This document shows, one piece after another, positions 42,901 through 50,568 of a stretch of 64,000 bases of DNA. The DNA lies in assembly GCA_017303475.1 (NCBI GenBank), contig JAFLBO010000005.1:1-64000 (forward strand). The letters are read 5' to 3'. The position numbers were made by a program, and so were the translations under genes. Below the pieces are notes generated by a model. It did not search any database. It was given only the letters and a program-made list of their open reading frames with translations, and was not told where the DNA came from. Each line of letters begins with the position of its first letter. Position 1 is the first letter of the stretch. Origin of the DNA: Chitinophagales bacterium. Its GTDB lineage: Bacteria > Bacteroidota > Bacteroidia > Chitinophagales > Saprospiraceae.

Positions 42901-44016
42901 GATACCTGCACCACTGTTGAGGTTGATGGCGCCGGATTCGTCGGCAGCAGGAGCCCAGGCTGTACCATTCCATTTCAGAACCTGGCCGGCATTAGCGCCC
43001 ATATCTGATAGTTTGGGAGCAGTAACAGCGCCGTTACTGAGTTCGTTCGAGGTAACGGTATTGGCTTTCAGTTGTAGGTTGTTGTACAATCCGCTTACAT
43101 CGCCGTCATGCTGGGTATTTACGAGTACATCGTCGGTGCCGTTGAGGTCGCCAGTATTGTTAATGGTAAAGTTATTGAAGCTGTTGTTTACCACCTCGAT
43201 ACCATTTCCGCTGTTGATGCCCACGGCGCCAGGTTGTACAATTACTTTTTCTACATGTGTAATACGGCCCTGAGCGTCTACGGTAATAACCGGAATTTCG
43301 GTTGCGCTGCCATGAATACCCGGTTGAACACCGGTATTTGTCAGGCTGATCGTTCCGTTGGTGGTAATCGGGCCACCTTGCAAGCCGGCGCCGGTATTCA
43401 CCTGGGTTACCGTGCCGCCGCCGGTTCCGGTGCCCTGAATATCATCTGCAGGAGTCCATGCAGTGCCGTTCCATTTCAAAACCTGACCATTTTGCGCTCC
43501 TTGTTGGGCCAAGCCGATCGGGTTGTTGGCCAAACCATTTCCGGTTAGACCGTTGTTGGTAAAGGCTGTCTGGCTACCCCAGTTATCTGCACTGCCGCCA
43601 CCGCCGCCGTTTTGGGCGTAAAGCGCAAAAGGCACGCTCAGTAATTCAGAAGAGCCAATTTCGTCAAATACATTGGGAGAAGTTTCCAGCAAGACGGTCA
43701 GAAATTTGGAGCCTGCTGCCCAGTTGATGCCTGCGAAGTTGCTCACCTGAGGTTGACCACGGCCGATAACCATACTGACCAGACCAAAATCGTTGGTGGA
43801 GGTTACATGCTTTTCCTGATAGTCTACAGAGCCGGTAGGGCTGCCGTTTCGGATAGCAAAAAGCAGTGTGACAGTTTGATTGGTAATAGGGTCTCCTGTT
43901 TGATTGTTCCGTACAATGCATTGATAATTAATGCCTTGTGGTACATTGTTCTGGGCAATTACAGTAAGGCTGCCAGCCAGAAAAACCAACAGAAGAAGTA
44001 GGAAACGCTGGTTCAT
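39988..44016 (-). CDS. Giant repetitive fibre-like protein with S74 intramolecular chaperone
   Basis: 1342 residues from the ATG at 44016 that opens the signal peptide (FLLLLLVFLAGSLTVIAQ). Residues about 20-140 form a domain often seen in Bacteroidota (QGINYQCIVRNNQTGDPI). Between 140 and about 1080 are low-complexity beta-repeats: eight copies of N-G-Q-V-L-K/Q-W-N-G and four of NQLTISNGNTVNLP. The C-terminus is the S74 endosialidase-type chaperone (AISDRRLKKDISLIS ... LGFMAQDLKAVFPE) followed by a coiled coil. S74 domains trimerise fibres and then cut themselves off. It is likely a trimeric surface fibre or adhesin. Confidence 0.88.
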   Translation of the reverse strand: MNQRFLLLLLVFLAGSLTVIAQNNVPQGINYQCIVRNNQTGDPITNQTVTLLFAIRNGSPTGSVDYQEKHVTSTNDFGLVSMVIGRGQPQVSNFAGINWAAGSKFLTVLLETSPNVFDEIGSSELLSVPFALYAQNGGGGGSADNWGSQTAFTNNGLTGNGLANNPIGLAQQGAQNGQVLKWNGTAWTPADDIQGTGTGGGTVTQVNTGAGLQGGPITTNGTISLTNTGVQPGIHGSATEIPVITVDAQGRITHVEKVIVQPGAVGINSGNGIEVVNNSFNNFTINNTGDLNGTDDVLVNTQHDGDVSGLYNNLQLKANTVTSNELSNGAVTAPKLSDMGANAGQVLKWNGTAWAPAADESGAINLNSGAGITITGAAPNFTIANSGDTNPNDDLTTASQANGDVTGPFNNLQIKADAVTGAEIANDAVGSSEILDGSVGTVELAANAVTAVKLADGAVLTPKLANDAVNSIKIADGSISSADLANQAVTADKLDDMNAANGQVLKWNGTTWAPAADNTGNFNVLGGIGIDVTPSGNTFVVNNGGDINAGDDLTDATQFNGDVSGPFNSLQIKPAAVGNQELAANAVGTNNIINGAVTAAKLNNMNALNGQVLQFNNGAWAPVTLAPQGDNWGAQSVVSNNSLSGNGTAGSPLGLAQQGALNGQVLQWNGAAWAPATPAAGDNWGTQNVQIAGTSLSGNGTAGNPLKLAQQGAANGQILQWNGANWIPANLPAGDNWGTQNVQIAGTELSGNGTAGSPLKLAAQGAANGQVLQFNGANWIPANIPPAPGDNWGAQTANVAARLIGNGTAGNPLDLAPQGANAGEVLKWNGAAWVPGPDNGGGTGDIYNEGIGIDITGTAPNFTINNSGDLDVTNELQTLTLVGNQLSISSGNSVNLPAAPNYTAGAGIDITGNVISNTGDSDSNPNNELQLLSVNGNQLTISNGNTVNLPAGANYVAGAGINITGNTISNTGDADASPTNELQNLSINGNQLTISNGNTINIPTGTTYSAGAGIDLTGNVVTNTGDLDSSNELQALSLNGTNLEISNGNTVDLTPLLTMIGDDWNNNGDHIFNSNVGNVGIGINLPTARLHIAGNGESIRLQSTTPSIAFSGTGGAPSFIRQTNQLFGMTTTDATNIHIQPNGNNAIVAHGATGYVSIGDATPSLAALRVLQKQGGIMIQNNANGNAWEFSASPLNGSLELFNNNFGVGFPVGVFAPNGQYMAISDRRLKKDISLISTGVLTKMMSLQAMSYHYIGEKADAQRSLGFMAQDLKAVFPELVGSFKERETNKEYLNVNYNGLTVLAIKAIQEQQAEIEALKKENEALKARFDSIEARLKALENK

Positions 44017-44119
44017 AAGTGTGTAATCGTTGTTGGAATGAACGGTAAAAGGGATGTAAAACGGTATAGACAAGCTGCGTTTCAGCCTTGCCTTTCACGA
44101 AAATCAGACGTCAAATACC

Positions 44120-44623
44120 TCAAATGCGCACTACACGAAGCGTAGTGGAGGCTTTGGTTACAGGATCCTGCAATTGAAGCAGGTAAACGCCGGGAGGCCA
44201 GGAGGAGGCATCCAGGAGGTTGCCTTCCGGACTGGCAAGTTCCTGCCGGTCCAGCACCAGATGTCCGAGTAAATTGTAGGCAGAAGCCAGTAGGACACCT
44301 TTTTTGTCCGGATCGAACCGGAGCGTCATAAACCCATCTGTAGGATTTGGGAATAAAGATAGGCCCCAGTCGGCTAAATCATGCACGCCTACCAGAGACT
44401 TCCCGCAGGGATCTGGCTGATGAAATCCCTGGGTAAACAGATAGCCGTTATTGGCTATAGTGGTCATGAACGGTTCGCCAATAGTCCAGGCAAAATATCT
44501 GTTTCCCTGGAAGCCAACTCCTCCTCCGGAAGAGGTAACATCCATACAAACTTCAAATTGCTGGGCACGCAAAAGCGGGACCGAAAACAAGAAAAATAAA
44601 AGTGTAATGTGTAATCGGCTCAT
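44120..44623 (-). CDS. Small T9SS cargo protein (short body plus sorting domain)
   Basis: 167 residues from the ATG at 44623 (an in-frame TTG two codons upstream is less likely). Signal peptide ending VPLLRAQ; about 65 residues of a Gly-rich segment (VTSSGGGVGFQGNRYFAWTIGEP); then a full type A sorting domain (LSLFPNPTDGFMTLRFD to the end). The body resembles the short 'fibre tip' proteins often encoded just before S74 fibre genes in this phylum. It is 103 bases upstream of the S74 gene on the same strand, so both may share a transcript. Confidence 0.78.
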   Translation of the reverse strand: MSRLHITLLFFLFSVPLLRAQQFEVCMDVTSSGGGVGFQGNRYFAWTIGEPFMTTIANNGYLFTQGFHQPDPCGKSLVGVHDLADWGLSLFPNPTDGFMTLRFDPDKKGVLLASAYNLLGHLVLDRQELASPEGNLLDASSWPPGVYLLQLQDPVTKASTTLRVVRI

Positions 44624-44814
44624 GGACAAAATTTTGAATGATTAAAAAAGTAGGTGGACTAAATAACCACCTTTGCCATGGTTTGAATGGCAATGATACT
44701 ACAAAAATCCGGCCAGAATTCCTGCTGAATTTGTCGGATTTTTGTCACTCCGCCAAAAAGAAGTCCTGTACGACGCTCTGGCCGAACATCCCGTTAACTG
44801 CAACAATCTAACTT

Positions 44815-45246
44815 ATGTACAAAACAATTTTTCTCCTGATCCTGTCAGGGTTTCTGCAACAATCCGCAATTGCTCAAAACAAACTGGCAGATGCGGTGCT
44901 TCAATTCGAGTCGAAACGTTTTGAAGCCATGACCCGCGCGGATACCGCTAGCTTGCGTACAATGTTGTCTGATGATCTGATTTATATACATTCGAATGCG
45001 CTTACAGAACACAAGCAAGACCATCTGAATGCCATAGCTTCCAAAAAACTGATCTATAAATCCATGAAAAGAGAACAGGCTGGTGTAAGACTTTACGGCA
45101 AAACAGCCATAGTTAATGGCACCGTTGCCGTTCAGGGTATACTACAGAACAACGATTTTTCACTTCGACTGTTGTATACTGCCATCTACCGTAAAAAAGG
45201 GAAACATTGGCAATTGCTCAATTGGCAGAGCACTAAAATTCCATGA
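44815..45246 (+). CDS. Secreted SnoaL/DUF4440-like protein
   Basis: 143 residues with a signal peptide (MYKTIFLLILSGFLQQSAIAQ). The mature part fits the NTF2-like fold of DUF4440: an early helix with FEAMTRADTASLRTMLSDDLIYIHS, then GKTAIVNGTVAVQG and LLYTAIYRKKGKHWQLLNWQS. Members include enzymes and binding proteins, so no substrate can be given. The gene stands alone. Confidence 0.82.
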   Translation: MYKTIFLLILSGFLQQSAIAQNKLADAVLQFESKRFEAMTRADTASLRTMLSDDLIYIHSNALTEHKQDHLNAIASKKLIYKSMKREQAGVRLYGKTAIVNGTVAVQGILQNNDFSLRLLYTAIYRKKGKHWQLLNWQSTKIP

Positions 45247-45297
45247 TCCTGCAGAAACATACGTAGCTTATTCAAACAATAAGACCTTCGTACTGAC

Positions 45298-45305
45298 TAC
45301 TTTTG
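45298..45305 (+). promoter_or_regulatory. Promoter -7 element for the ccmF gene
   Basis: TACTTTTG matches TAnnTTTG and lies 22 bases before the start codon at 45328. No TTG is seen at the ideal -33 distance. Confidence 0.45.
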
Positions 45306-45327
45306 CGGCGCAATAACAAGGCATGCT

Positions 45328-48108
45328 ATGCAATATATTGGTGAACATCTTCTTCCGGGCCAAATTGGGCATTTTTTGGCCATTTTGACCTTTGTATCAG
45401 CACTTCTGGCGGCAGTGGCGTATTTCATGGCTACCAGACAAAGGGAGACTGATACTTTTTTAGGCTGGCGTAGTCTTGGCAGGTATGCCTATTTGCTGCA
45501 CGGATTGACTACATTTGGCGTTATTGGTGTCCTTTTTTGGATTCTGGTAGGTAAAATGTACGAATACCAGTATGCCTGGGCTAATATTTCCGACGATCTG
45601 CCGGTACAATATGTTTTCTCTGCATTTTGGAAAGAACAACAAGGTAGTTTCCTGCTCTGGAGTTTCTGGCACATCATCCTGGGCGTAGTCCTGATGTTCA
45701 GGGCAGGAAAATGGGAAACACCGGTATTAACCGTTATTGCACTGACCGAGGTTTTCATCAGCTCCATGATATTGGGTGTTTATTTCGGCGAGTTTCGATT
45801 TGGTGCGAGCCCTTTTGATTTGCTGCGGGACACAATGGATGCTCCGATTTTTGCACAAGCCGATTATCTGGGCAAAATCAAAGGGAATGGCCTCAATCCA
45901 CTCCTTCAGAACTACTGGATGACCATTCACCCGCCAACCCTGTTCCTTGGTTTCGCCAGCACCATTGTACCATTTGCCTTTGCCATTTCCGGACTTTGGC
46001 TTCGGGAACATAAAACCTGGCTCAAACCGGCCCTGAATTGGTCGCTTTTCTCCGGCGCTATACTCGGACTTGGTATCCTTATGGGTGCAGCCTGGGCTTA
46101 TGAAGCGCTTTCCTTTGCCGGTTACTGGGCTTGGGACCCGGTAGAAAACACCTCACTGGTACCATGGCTTACCATGGTAGCGGGCATACATACTAACCTC
46201 ATTGCACGACATACCGGATATTCCATACGCAGCACCTATGGTTTTTACCTGATTTCGTTTGTGCTCATTTTGTATTCCACCTACCTCACCCGAAGCGGTG
46301 TATTAGGTGACACCTCTGTTCACTCCTTCACCGAAATGGGATTGGGTGTGCAGTTGATTCTATTTATTGGGGTGTTCTCCATTCTGGGGCTTTGGATGTG
46401 GGCTTCCCGTTACAATGAGGTGCCGGAAATCAAGGGCGAAGAAAAATCGAACAGTCGCGAGTTCTGGATGTTCATCGGTTCACTGGTCTTGCTGTTTTCT
46501 GCGATTTTGATGACGGGAGCAACTTCCTTGCCGGTAGTGAATAAACTTTTTGGCACAGATTACGCCTTAAAGGATCCCATTGTGCACCACAACAAATACC
46601 AGCTCTGGATAGCTGTGTTTATGGGAATACTCACCGGAATAGCCCAATGGATGCGCTATGGTGAACGTAACTGGAGCGTTTTTGGTCGGAAATTTGGCCT
46701 GCACATAGGTGTGGCAGTGGCACTTGCAGCCGTACTGACTTACCTCAATACTTTGTGGATCGATGTGCGTGCCTGGCAATTGTTTGCCTTCCTTTTTGCC
46801 GGCATGTTTGCTTTAGTGGCCAATCTGGACTACCTGTTGTCTATGCTGAAAGGCAATCTGAAACTGGCCGGTTCCGCTATTTCTCACGCGGGTTTTGGTA
46901 TATTATTGCTGGGTATTCTAAGCACGGGCCTGGGTAAAGACTGGATTTCAGTCAACACTTTTGCCATGGAAGGACTGATTGAAGGAGCCGATGATGAAGC
47001 ATTGCGTAGAAGTGTGATTCTGATGAAAGAGGCGCCTATGCCGATGCGCGGTTTCAATGCCATTTATACTTCTGATACGCTAGAGCGGCAAACCCGTACA
47101 TTCAAGGTGCAATTTGAACGTCGCGGGAAGGATGGTAACCCTACCGGCGAACAATTCACTTTGTATCCCAATGTGATGTACGACCGTCAGTTCAGCAAAG
47201 TGGTTGCCAATAACCCATCCACGCAGCACTACTGGAATTACGATGTATTCACCCTGGTGTCGTCGCTTCCCAAGGGCGAACTTGACCCTGAATTTGCCAA
47301 ACGTCAGGATGACAGCCTAAAATTTGAACAATACGAAGCCAGGGTAGGGGATACCATCTTTACCAAAAGTCACTATCTGGTGGTAGAAGGTGTAACCAAA
47401 TCGCCAAAACACCCTGAATACAGCCCTGAACGGGGCGATCTGGCTGTGGGGCTGAAAATGAAGGCGTATGCCCTGGATCAACCTAAAGGCTATGAGGCCA
47501 ATCCTATGCTTTACCTGCGCCCGGCCAAAGGAGGCTTTTCGCTTCAATCAGACATTGGCCCGCTACAAATGAAAATCCGCCTTACGCAGGCATCTATGGA
47601 TTACATTTTCAAGGCAGAAGAAGCATTAAAATATACCAATACAGGGGTGAGAGAAGGTGAAGAATTCACTTTTAATGGCTATAAAATCCGCTTTGCGCAG
47701 GTGATTAAAGATATCCAGCACCCTTCTTATGTGGCAGAGCCAGGCGATATTGCCGTAGCTGCAGGACTGGAAATTACAGCTCCGGATGGTCGGCAGGCAA
47801 AAGCTGCGCCTGTATATTTGATCCGGGAAAATCAGCCTTTCAGCCTGAAGGATGAAGCACCGGAACTTGGATTGCATTTCAGGTTTGAAAATATTGACCC
47901 CAAAAATGGCATTCTGACCATAGGTGTAGCAGAAACTCCCGCCGGACAGCCTGGTATACCTGTTGAAATCGCAGAAAATGCGGCCCGTTCGGATTATATC
48001 GTGCTGGAAGCCATCATTTTCCCGGGAATAAACCTGGTTTGGATGGGTAGTCTGATGATGTTGCTAGGTTTGGCCTTCGGATTGTGGCGTCGGTATTTTG
48101 AAGCTTAA
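45328..48108 (+). CDS. ccmF: Cytochrome c haem lyase CcmF-like protein
   Basis: 926 residues. About 14 membrane helices and the haem-handling WWD motif (WAWDPVENTSLVPWL, residues 267-281). A large periplasmic region (about 545-890) is followed by a last helix near 900-915. CcmF attaches haem to apocytochrome c at the outer face of the inner membrane. The family is usually 640-700 residues in Proteobacteria; the extra soluble region is typical of Bacteroidota versions. No other ccm gene is in the window. Confidence 0.93.
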   Translation: MQYIGEHLLPGQIGHFLAILTFVSALLAAVAYFMATRQRETDTFLGWRSLGRYAYLLHGLTTFGVIGVLFWILVGKMYEYQYAWANISDDLPVQYVFSAFWKEQQGSFLLWSFWHIILGVVLMFRAGKWETPVLTVIALTEVFISSMILGVYFGEFRFGASPFDLLRDTMDAPIFAQADYLGKIKGNGLNPLLQNYWMTIHPPTLFLGFASTIVPFAFAISGLWLREHKTWLKPALNWSLFSGAILGLGILMGAAWAYEALSFAGYWAWDPVENTSLVPWLTMVAGIHTNLIARHTGYSIRSTYGFYLISFVLILYSTYLTRSGVLGDTSVHSFTEMGLGVQLILFIGVFSILGLWMWASRYNEVPEIKGEEKSNSREFWMFIGSLVLLFSAILMTGATSLPVVNKLFGTDYALKDPIVHHNKYQLWIAVFMGILTGIAQWMRYGERNWSVFGRKFGLHIGVAVALAAVLTYLNTLWIDVRAWQLFAFLFAGMFALVANLDYLLSMLKGNLKLAGSAISHAGFGILLLGILSTGLGKDWISVNTFAMEGLIEGADDEALRRSVILMKEAPMPMRGFNAIYTSDTLERQTRTFKVQFERRGKDGNPTGEQFTLYPNVMYDRQFSKVVANNPSTQHYWNYDVFTLVSSLPKGELDPEFAKRQDDSLKFEQYEARVGDTIFTKSHYLVVEGVTKSPKHPEYSPERGDLAVGLKMKAYALDQPKGYEANPMLYLRPAKGGFSLQSDIGPLQMKIRLTQASMDYIFKAEEALKYTNTGVREGEEFTFNGYKIRFAQVIKDIQHPSYVAEPGDIAVAAGLEITAPDGRQAKAAPVYLIRENQPFSLKDEAPELGLHFRFENIDPKNGILTIGVAETPAGQPGIPVEIAENAARSDYIVLEAIIFPGINLVWMGSLMMLLGLAFGLWRRYFEA

Positions 48109-48206
48109 TGAGGGTAGACGCATGGGATTAAGCTTTTGCTGGTACTGTGCTGTTAAACTTTTGCAAACCAAATATTTAGAATAAACGTCACGTGGTCAGA
48201 TCATCC

Positions 48207-48214
48207 TACTTTTG
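48207..48214 (+). promoter_or_regulatory. Promoter -7 element for the DUF1573 gene
   Basis: TACTTTTG matches TAnnTTTG, 43 bases before the start codon at 48258. The surrounding 48109-48257 spacer has no gene. Confidence 0.5.
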
Positions 48215-48257
48215 ACCCAGCATTATCCATCCACACACTCAAATTAATATCAAAAGC

Positions 48258-48809
48258 ATGGAAAGGAACAAACAAGTACAGATTGGCCTGCTCGCTTTGC
48301 TGGCTATTCTGTTGGTTGCAAACCTCGCAGGAGGCGGTTTCAAAAACTGGTTCGGTCAATCCGAAGCTGAAAAAATTCATGAGTCTGCCGCTTCTTTTGG
48401 CGGAAGTACTACCCAATCCGGTAATATCCCGGGCACTAACCAAAATGTTGCGCCAGTACCTGCCGGACCGGCTACCAGCATTCAGTACGCACAACCAGTG
48501 TACGATTTCGGTACTGTAGATGAAGGTGAAATTGTAAAACACGCTTACAAATTCAAAAATACCGGAACTGAACCTCTGGTTATCAGCAACTGCAAAGGTT
48601 CTTGCGGCTGTACAGTGCCAACCTGGCCAAAGGAGCCAATCCCACCAGGCGGTGAAGGCGAAATCAAAGTGGAGTTCAACTCCAAAGGCAAACCAGGCCC
48701 ACAAAGCAAGCGCGTAACGGTAACAGCTAACACAATGCCTACCGAAACCTTTATCGAAATCAAAGGTGAAGTTCGCGGCAAAGAACAGCCAGCTGTAAAA
48801 GGTCAATAA
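48258..48809 (+). CDS. DUF1573 protein with N-terminal membrane anchor
   Basis: 183 residues. An N-terminal hydrophobic helix (IGLLALLAILLVANLAGG) is followed by a Ser/Pro-rich linker and the DUF1573 domain at about 80-175 (YDFGTVDEGEIVKHAYKFKNTGTEPLVI; SCGCTVPTWP). The fold is an immunoglobulin-like ASPM/MSP-type domain of unknown role, very common as secreted proteins in Bacteroidota. The CGC motif is a family feature. It ends in a strong terminator. Confidence 0.88.
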   Translation: MERNKQVQIGLLALLAILLVANLAGGGFKNWFGQSEAEKIHESAASFGGSTTQSGNIPGTNQNVAPVPAGPATSIQYAQPVYDFGTVDEGEIVKHAYKFKNTGTEPLVISNCKGSCGCTVPTWPKEPIPPGGEGEIKVEFNSKGKPGPQSKRVTVTANTMPTETFIEIKGEVRGKEQPAVKGQ

Positions 48810-48828
48810 TATTTACCAATCAGGTAAG

Positions 48829-48868
48829 AAGCGTCTGGTGGCAGTACCTGCAATCAGACGCTTTTTTT
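48829..48868 (+). terminator. Intrinsic terminator abutting the next start codon
   Basis: AAGCGTCTG (48829-48837) pairs with CAGACGCTT (48855-48863), followed by a run of seven T. The T run ends at 48868 and the ATG of the thioesterase gene begins at 48869. Confidence 0.88.
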
Positions 48869-49327
48869 ATGTCTCAATCTCATATGCCTACCATTCCAAT
48901 GCCCCTTCGATGGGCCGATTTTGATGCCAATTTTCACTTGCGACACTCTGTTTACTACGATTTTGCTGCCACTGCCCGATTGGAACTCATGGGTAAAGCG
49001 GGTCTGAGTTATGAAGCCATGCAGCAACATCACTTCGGCCCCATTCTCTTTCGTGAAGAATGTATATTCAAAAGAGAAGTCAGACCAGGAGATCAGGTAT
49101 TTATCAATCTGGTGGTTACAAAACTGCGCCGGGATTACTCACGTTTCTCTTTCCGACATGAAATTACCAGGGCTGACGGTACAATTTGCGCCATTCTGAA
49201 TGTCGACGGCGCCTGGATTGATACTCGTCTACGCAAACTGACCGTTCCACCAGCATTTGTGATGCAAATGTTCCAGGAACTGCCTATGTCAGATGATTTT
49301 CAATGGGAAGATCCCCGGCCAGCCTGA
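48869..49327 (+). CDS. Acyl-CoA thioesterase, hotdog fold (YbgC/4HBT type)
   Basis: 152 residues. The motif LRWADFDANFHLRHSVYYDF (Asp in the 4HBT active-site position) and the later VRPGDQVFINLVVTKLRRDYSRFSFRHEI fit the hotdog thioesterases that hydrolyse acyl-CoA or acyl-ACP thioesters. The substrate is unknown. The annotated start directly follows a terminator T run; an internal ATG (48884, MPTIPMPLRW) would keep the whole domain and leave room for initiation, and may be the real start. Confidence 0.85.
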   Translation: MSQSHMPTIPMPLRWADFDANFHLRHSVYYDFAATARLELMGKAGLSYEAMQQHHFGPILFREECIFKREVRPGDQVFINLVVTKLRRDYSRFSFRHEITRADGTICAILNVDGAWIDTRLRKLTVPPAFVMQMFQELPMSDDFQWEDPRPA

Positions 49328-49332
49328 ATAGT

Positions 49333-50505
49333 TCAAACGCCGCTCCACTCCACTACATTAACCTCCGGATCGAATAACCATCTTGCCTGCTGCAACTGCT
49401 GCAACCTGATCTTGCCTATCCAATAGCGCGCGTTGGCAGAGCTGTAGCGTTCTTCAATGGAGATGAAATCTGCTTCATCAACTTGCCCTTCAAAGGCATG
49501 GCGGACATAAACTTTTAGCTCTGTGTCTGTGATGTCGAAAAAAGTGCCGTTCTGACTGAATTTTCGGTATTCATACTTGTACTGATACCTCAATGCCGAG
49601 ATGTCAGACAATACCGCACAACCAGTGGCCTTGTCGCCGGCGCCTTTGCCTACAAAAGTCTGATGCTCCGAAAAGGCGCTTTCCAGCGTTACTGCATTGT
49701 ATTCATTTCTGACATTGGCATACCGGTGTTTGCGGTGCACAAAACGAGGAATACAGTAGCCACCTACCTTGTCGGATTCACGGTAACAGCGGGCAATGAG
49801 TTTTATCACCTGTCCCCTGCTTTGGGCAAACTGTATATCAAAATCATTAATCCTGCCAACCCCCAGATTCAACACTTTCTCCGGCGCTACGAACACACCA
49901 AAAGCATGTAGCAGCAGGATACAAAGTTTGAATTTGGGATCAAATGCGTCAACATCCAGGCTTGGGTCGCTTTCTGCAAAGCCGTTAGCCTGAGCATAGG
50001 CAAGCGCCTCCCTGAAACTGATGTTTTCATCAAAAATCTTACTCAGAATGACATTTGTGGTGCCGTTGAAAATGCCCTCTACTGAGGTGAGCAGGTCGTT
50101 GTCGTAGTATTCTTCCAAATTCCGGATAATGGGAATACTGGCGCAGCAAGCGCCTTCATACAAAAAAGGTGCACCAGTTTTTTGCTGCAATGAATACAGC
50201 TCCGGCAATCGGTGCGCAATCATTTTTTTATTGGCCGACACCACCGCCTTACCGCGTTCAAGCGCAGCAGATACAATCGCAAAAGCCGCTTCCGCATCGT
50301 CAATCAATTCCACCACAATATCCACTTCCGGATCGTCCAGGATATCCAGCGGATTAGTAGTGAAAAAATGCCCGGGTACCGGTCGCTGTTTGTCCGGATG
50401 TTTGATACAAATACGTTTAATGTCAGCCCTGATGCCCTTGGTCTCGTGTAATACTTTCCAAAGTCCTTGTCCAACACAACCAAATCCGAAAAGTCCCAGT
50501 TTCAT
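49333..50505 (-). CDS. hom: Homoserine dehydrogenase
   Basis: 390 residues. NAD(P)-binding motif GLFGFGCVGQGLWKVL at the start, then SANKKMIA and the catalytic domain with GIFNGTTNVILSKI and GFAESDPSLDVDAFDPKFK. It reduces aspartate semialdehyde to homoserine for methionine and threonine. There is no ACT domain. It is the second gene of a SAM-riboswitch operon; its whole upstream spacer is a microsatellite. It ends five bases from the converging thioesterase gene. Confidence 0.94.
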   Translation of the reverse strand: MKLGLFGFGCVGQGLWKVLHETKGIRADIKRICIKHPDKQRPVPGHFFTTNPLDILDDPEVDIVVELIDDAEAAFAIVSAALERGKAVVSANKKMIAHRLPELYSLQQKTGAPFLYEGACCASIPIIRNLEEYYDNDLLTSVEGIFNGTTNVILSKIFDENISFREALAYAQANGFAESDPSLDVDAFDPKFKLCILLLHAFGVFVAPEKVLNLGVGRINDFDIQFAQSRGQVIKLIARCYRESDKVGGYCIPRFVHRKHRYANVRNEYNAVTLESAFSEHQTFVGKGAGDKATGCAVLSDISALRYQYKYEYRKFSQNGTFFDITDTELKVYVRHAFEGQVDEADFISIEERYSSANARYWIGKIRLQQLQQARWLFDPEVNVVEWSGV

Positions 50506-50568
50506 GAGTGTGTGAATGAGTGAGTGAGTGTGTGAGTGAGTGTGTGAGTGAGTGAGTGAGTGAGTGAA
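50506..50568 (-). repeat. CACT microsatellite filling the metB-hom spacer
   Basis: The 63 bases between the stop codon of the upstream gene and the ATG of hom are almost entirely (CACT)n on the minus strand with CACACACT and CATT variants. Any ribosome-binding site for hom lies inside the repeat. The same unit appears at 25122-25189. Confidence 0.95.

Noticed and set aside
39988..44016. The S74 fibre gene as part of a prophage
   Set aside because: It has a secretory signal peptide and its neighbours are a T9SS cargo, an SH3 lipoprotein and a DUF4440 protein; no capsid, portal, terminase or integrase gene is present.
48201..48806. A 201-residue minus-strand ORF opposite the DUF1573 gene
   Set aside because: It is antisense to a well-recognised DUF1573 gene, its product is rich in Trp, Phe and Cys with no domain, and the opposite strand has a promoter, signal anchor and terminator.
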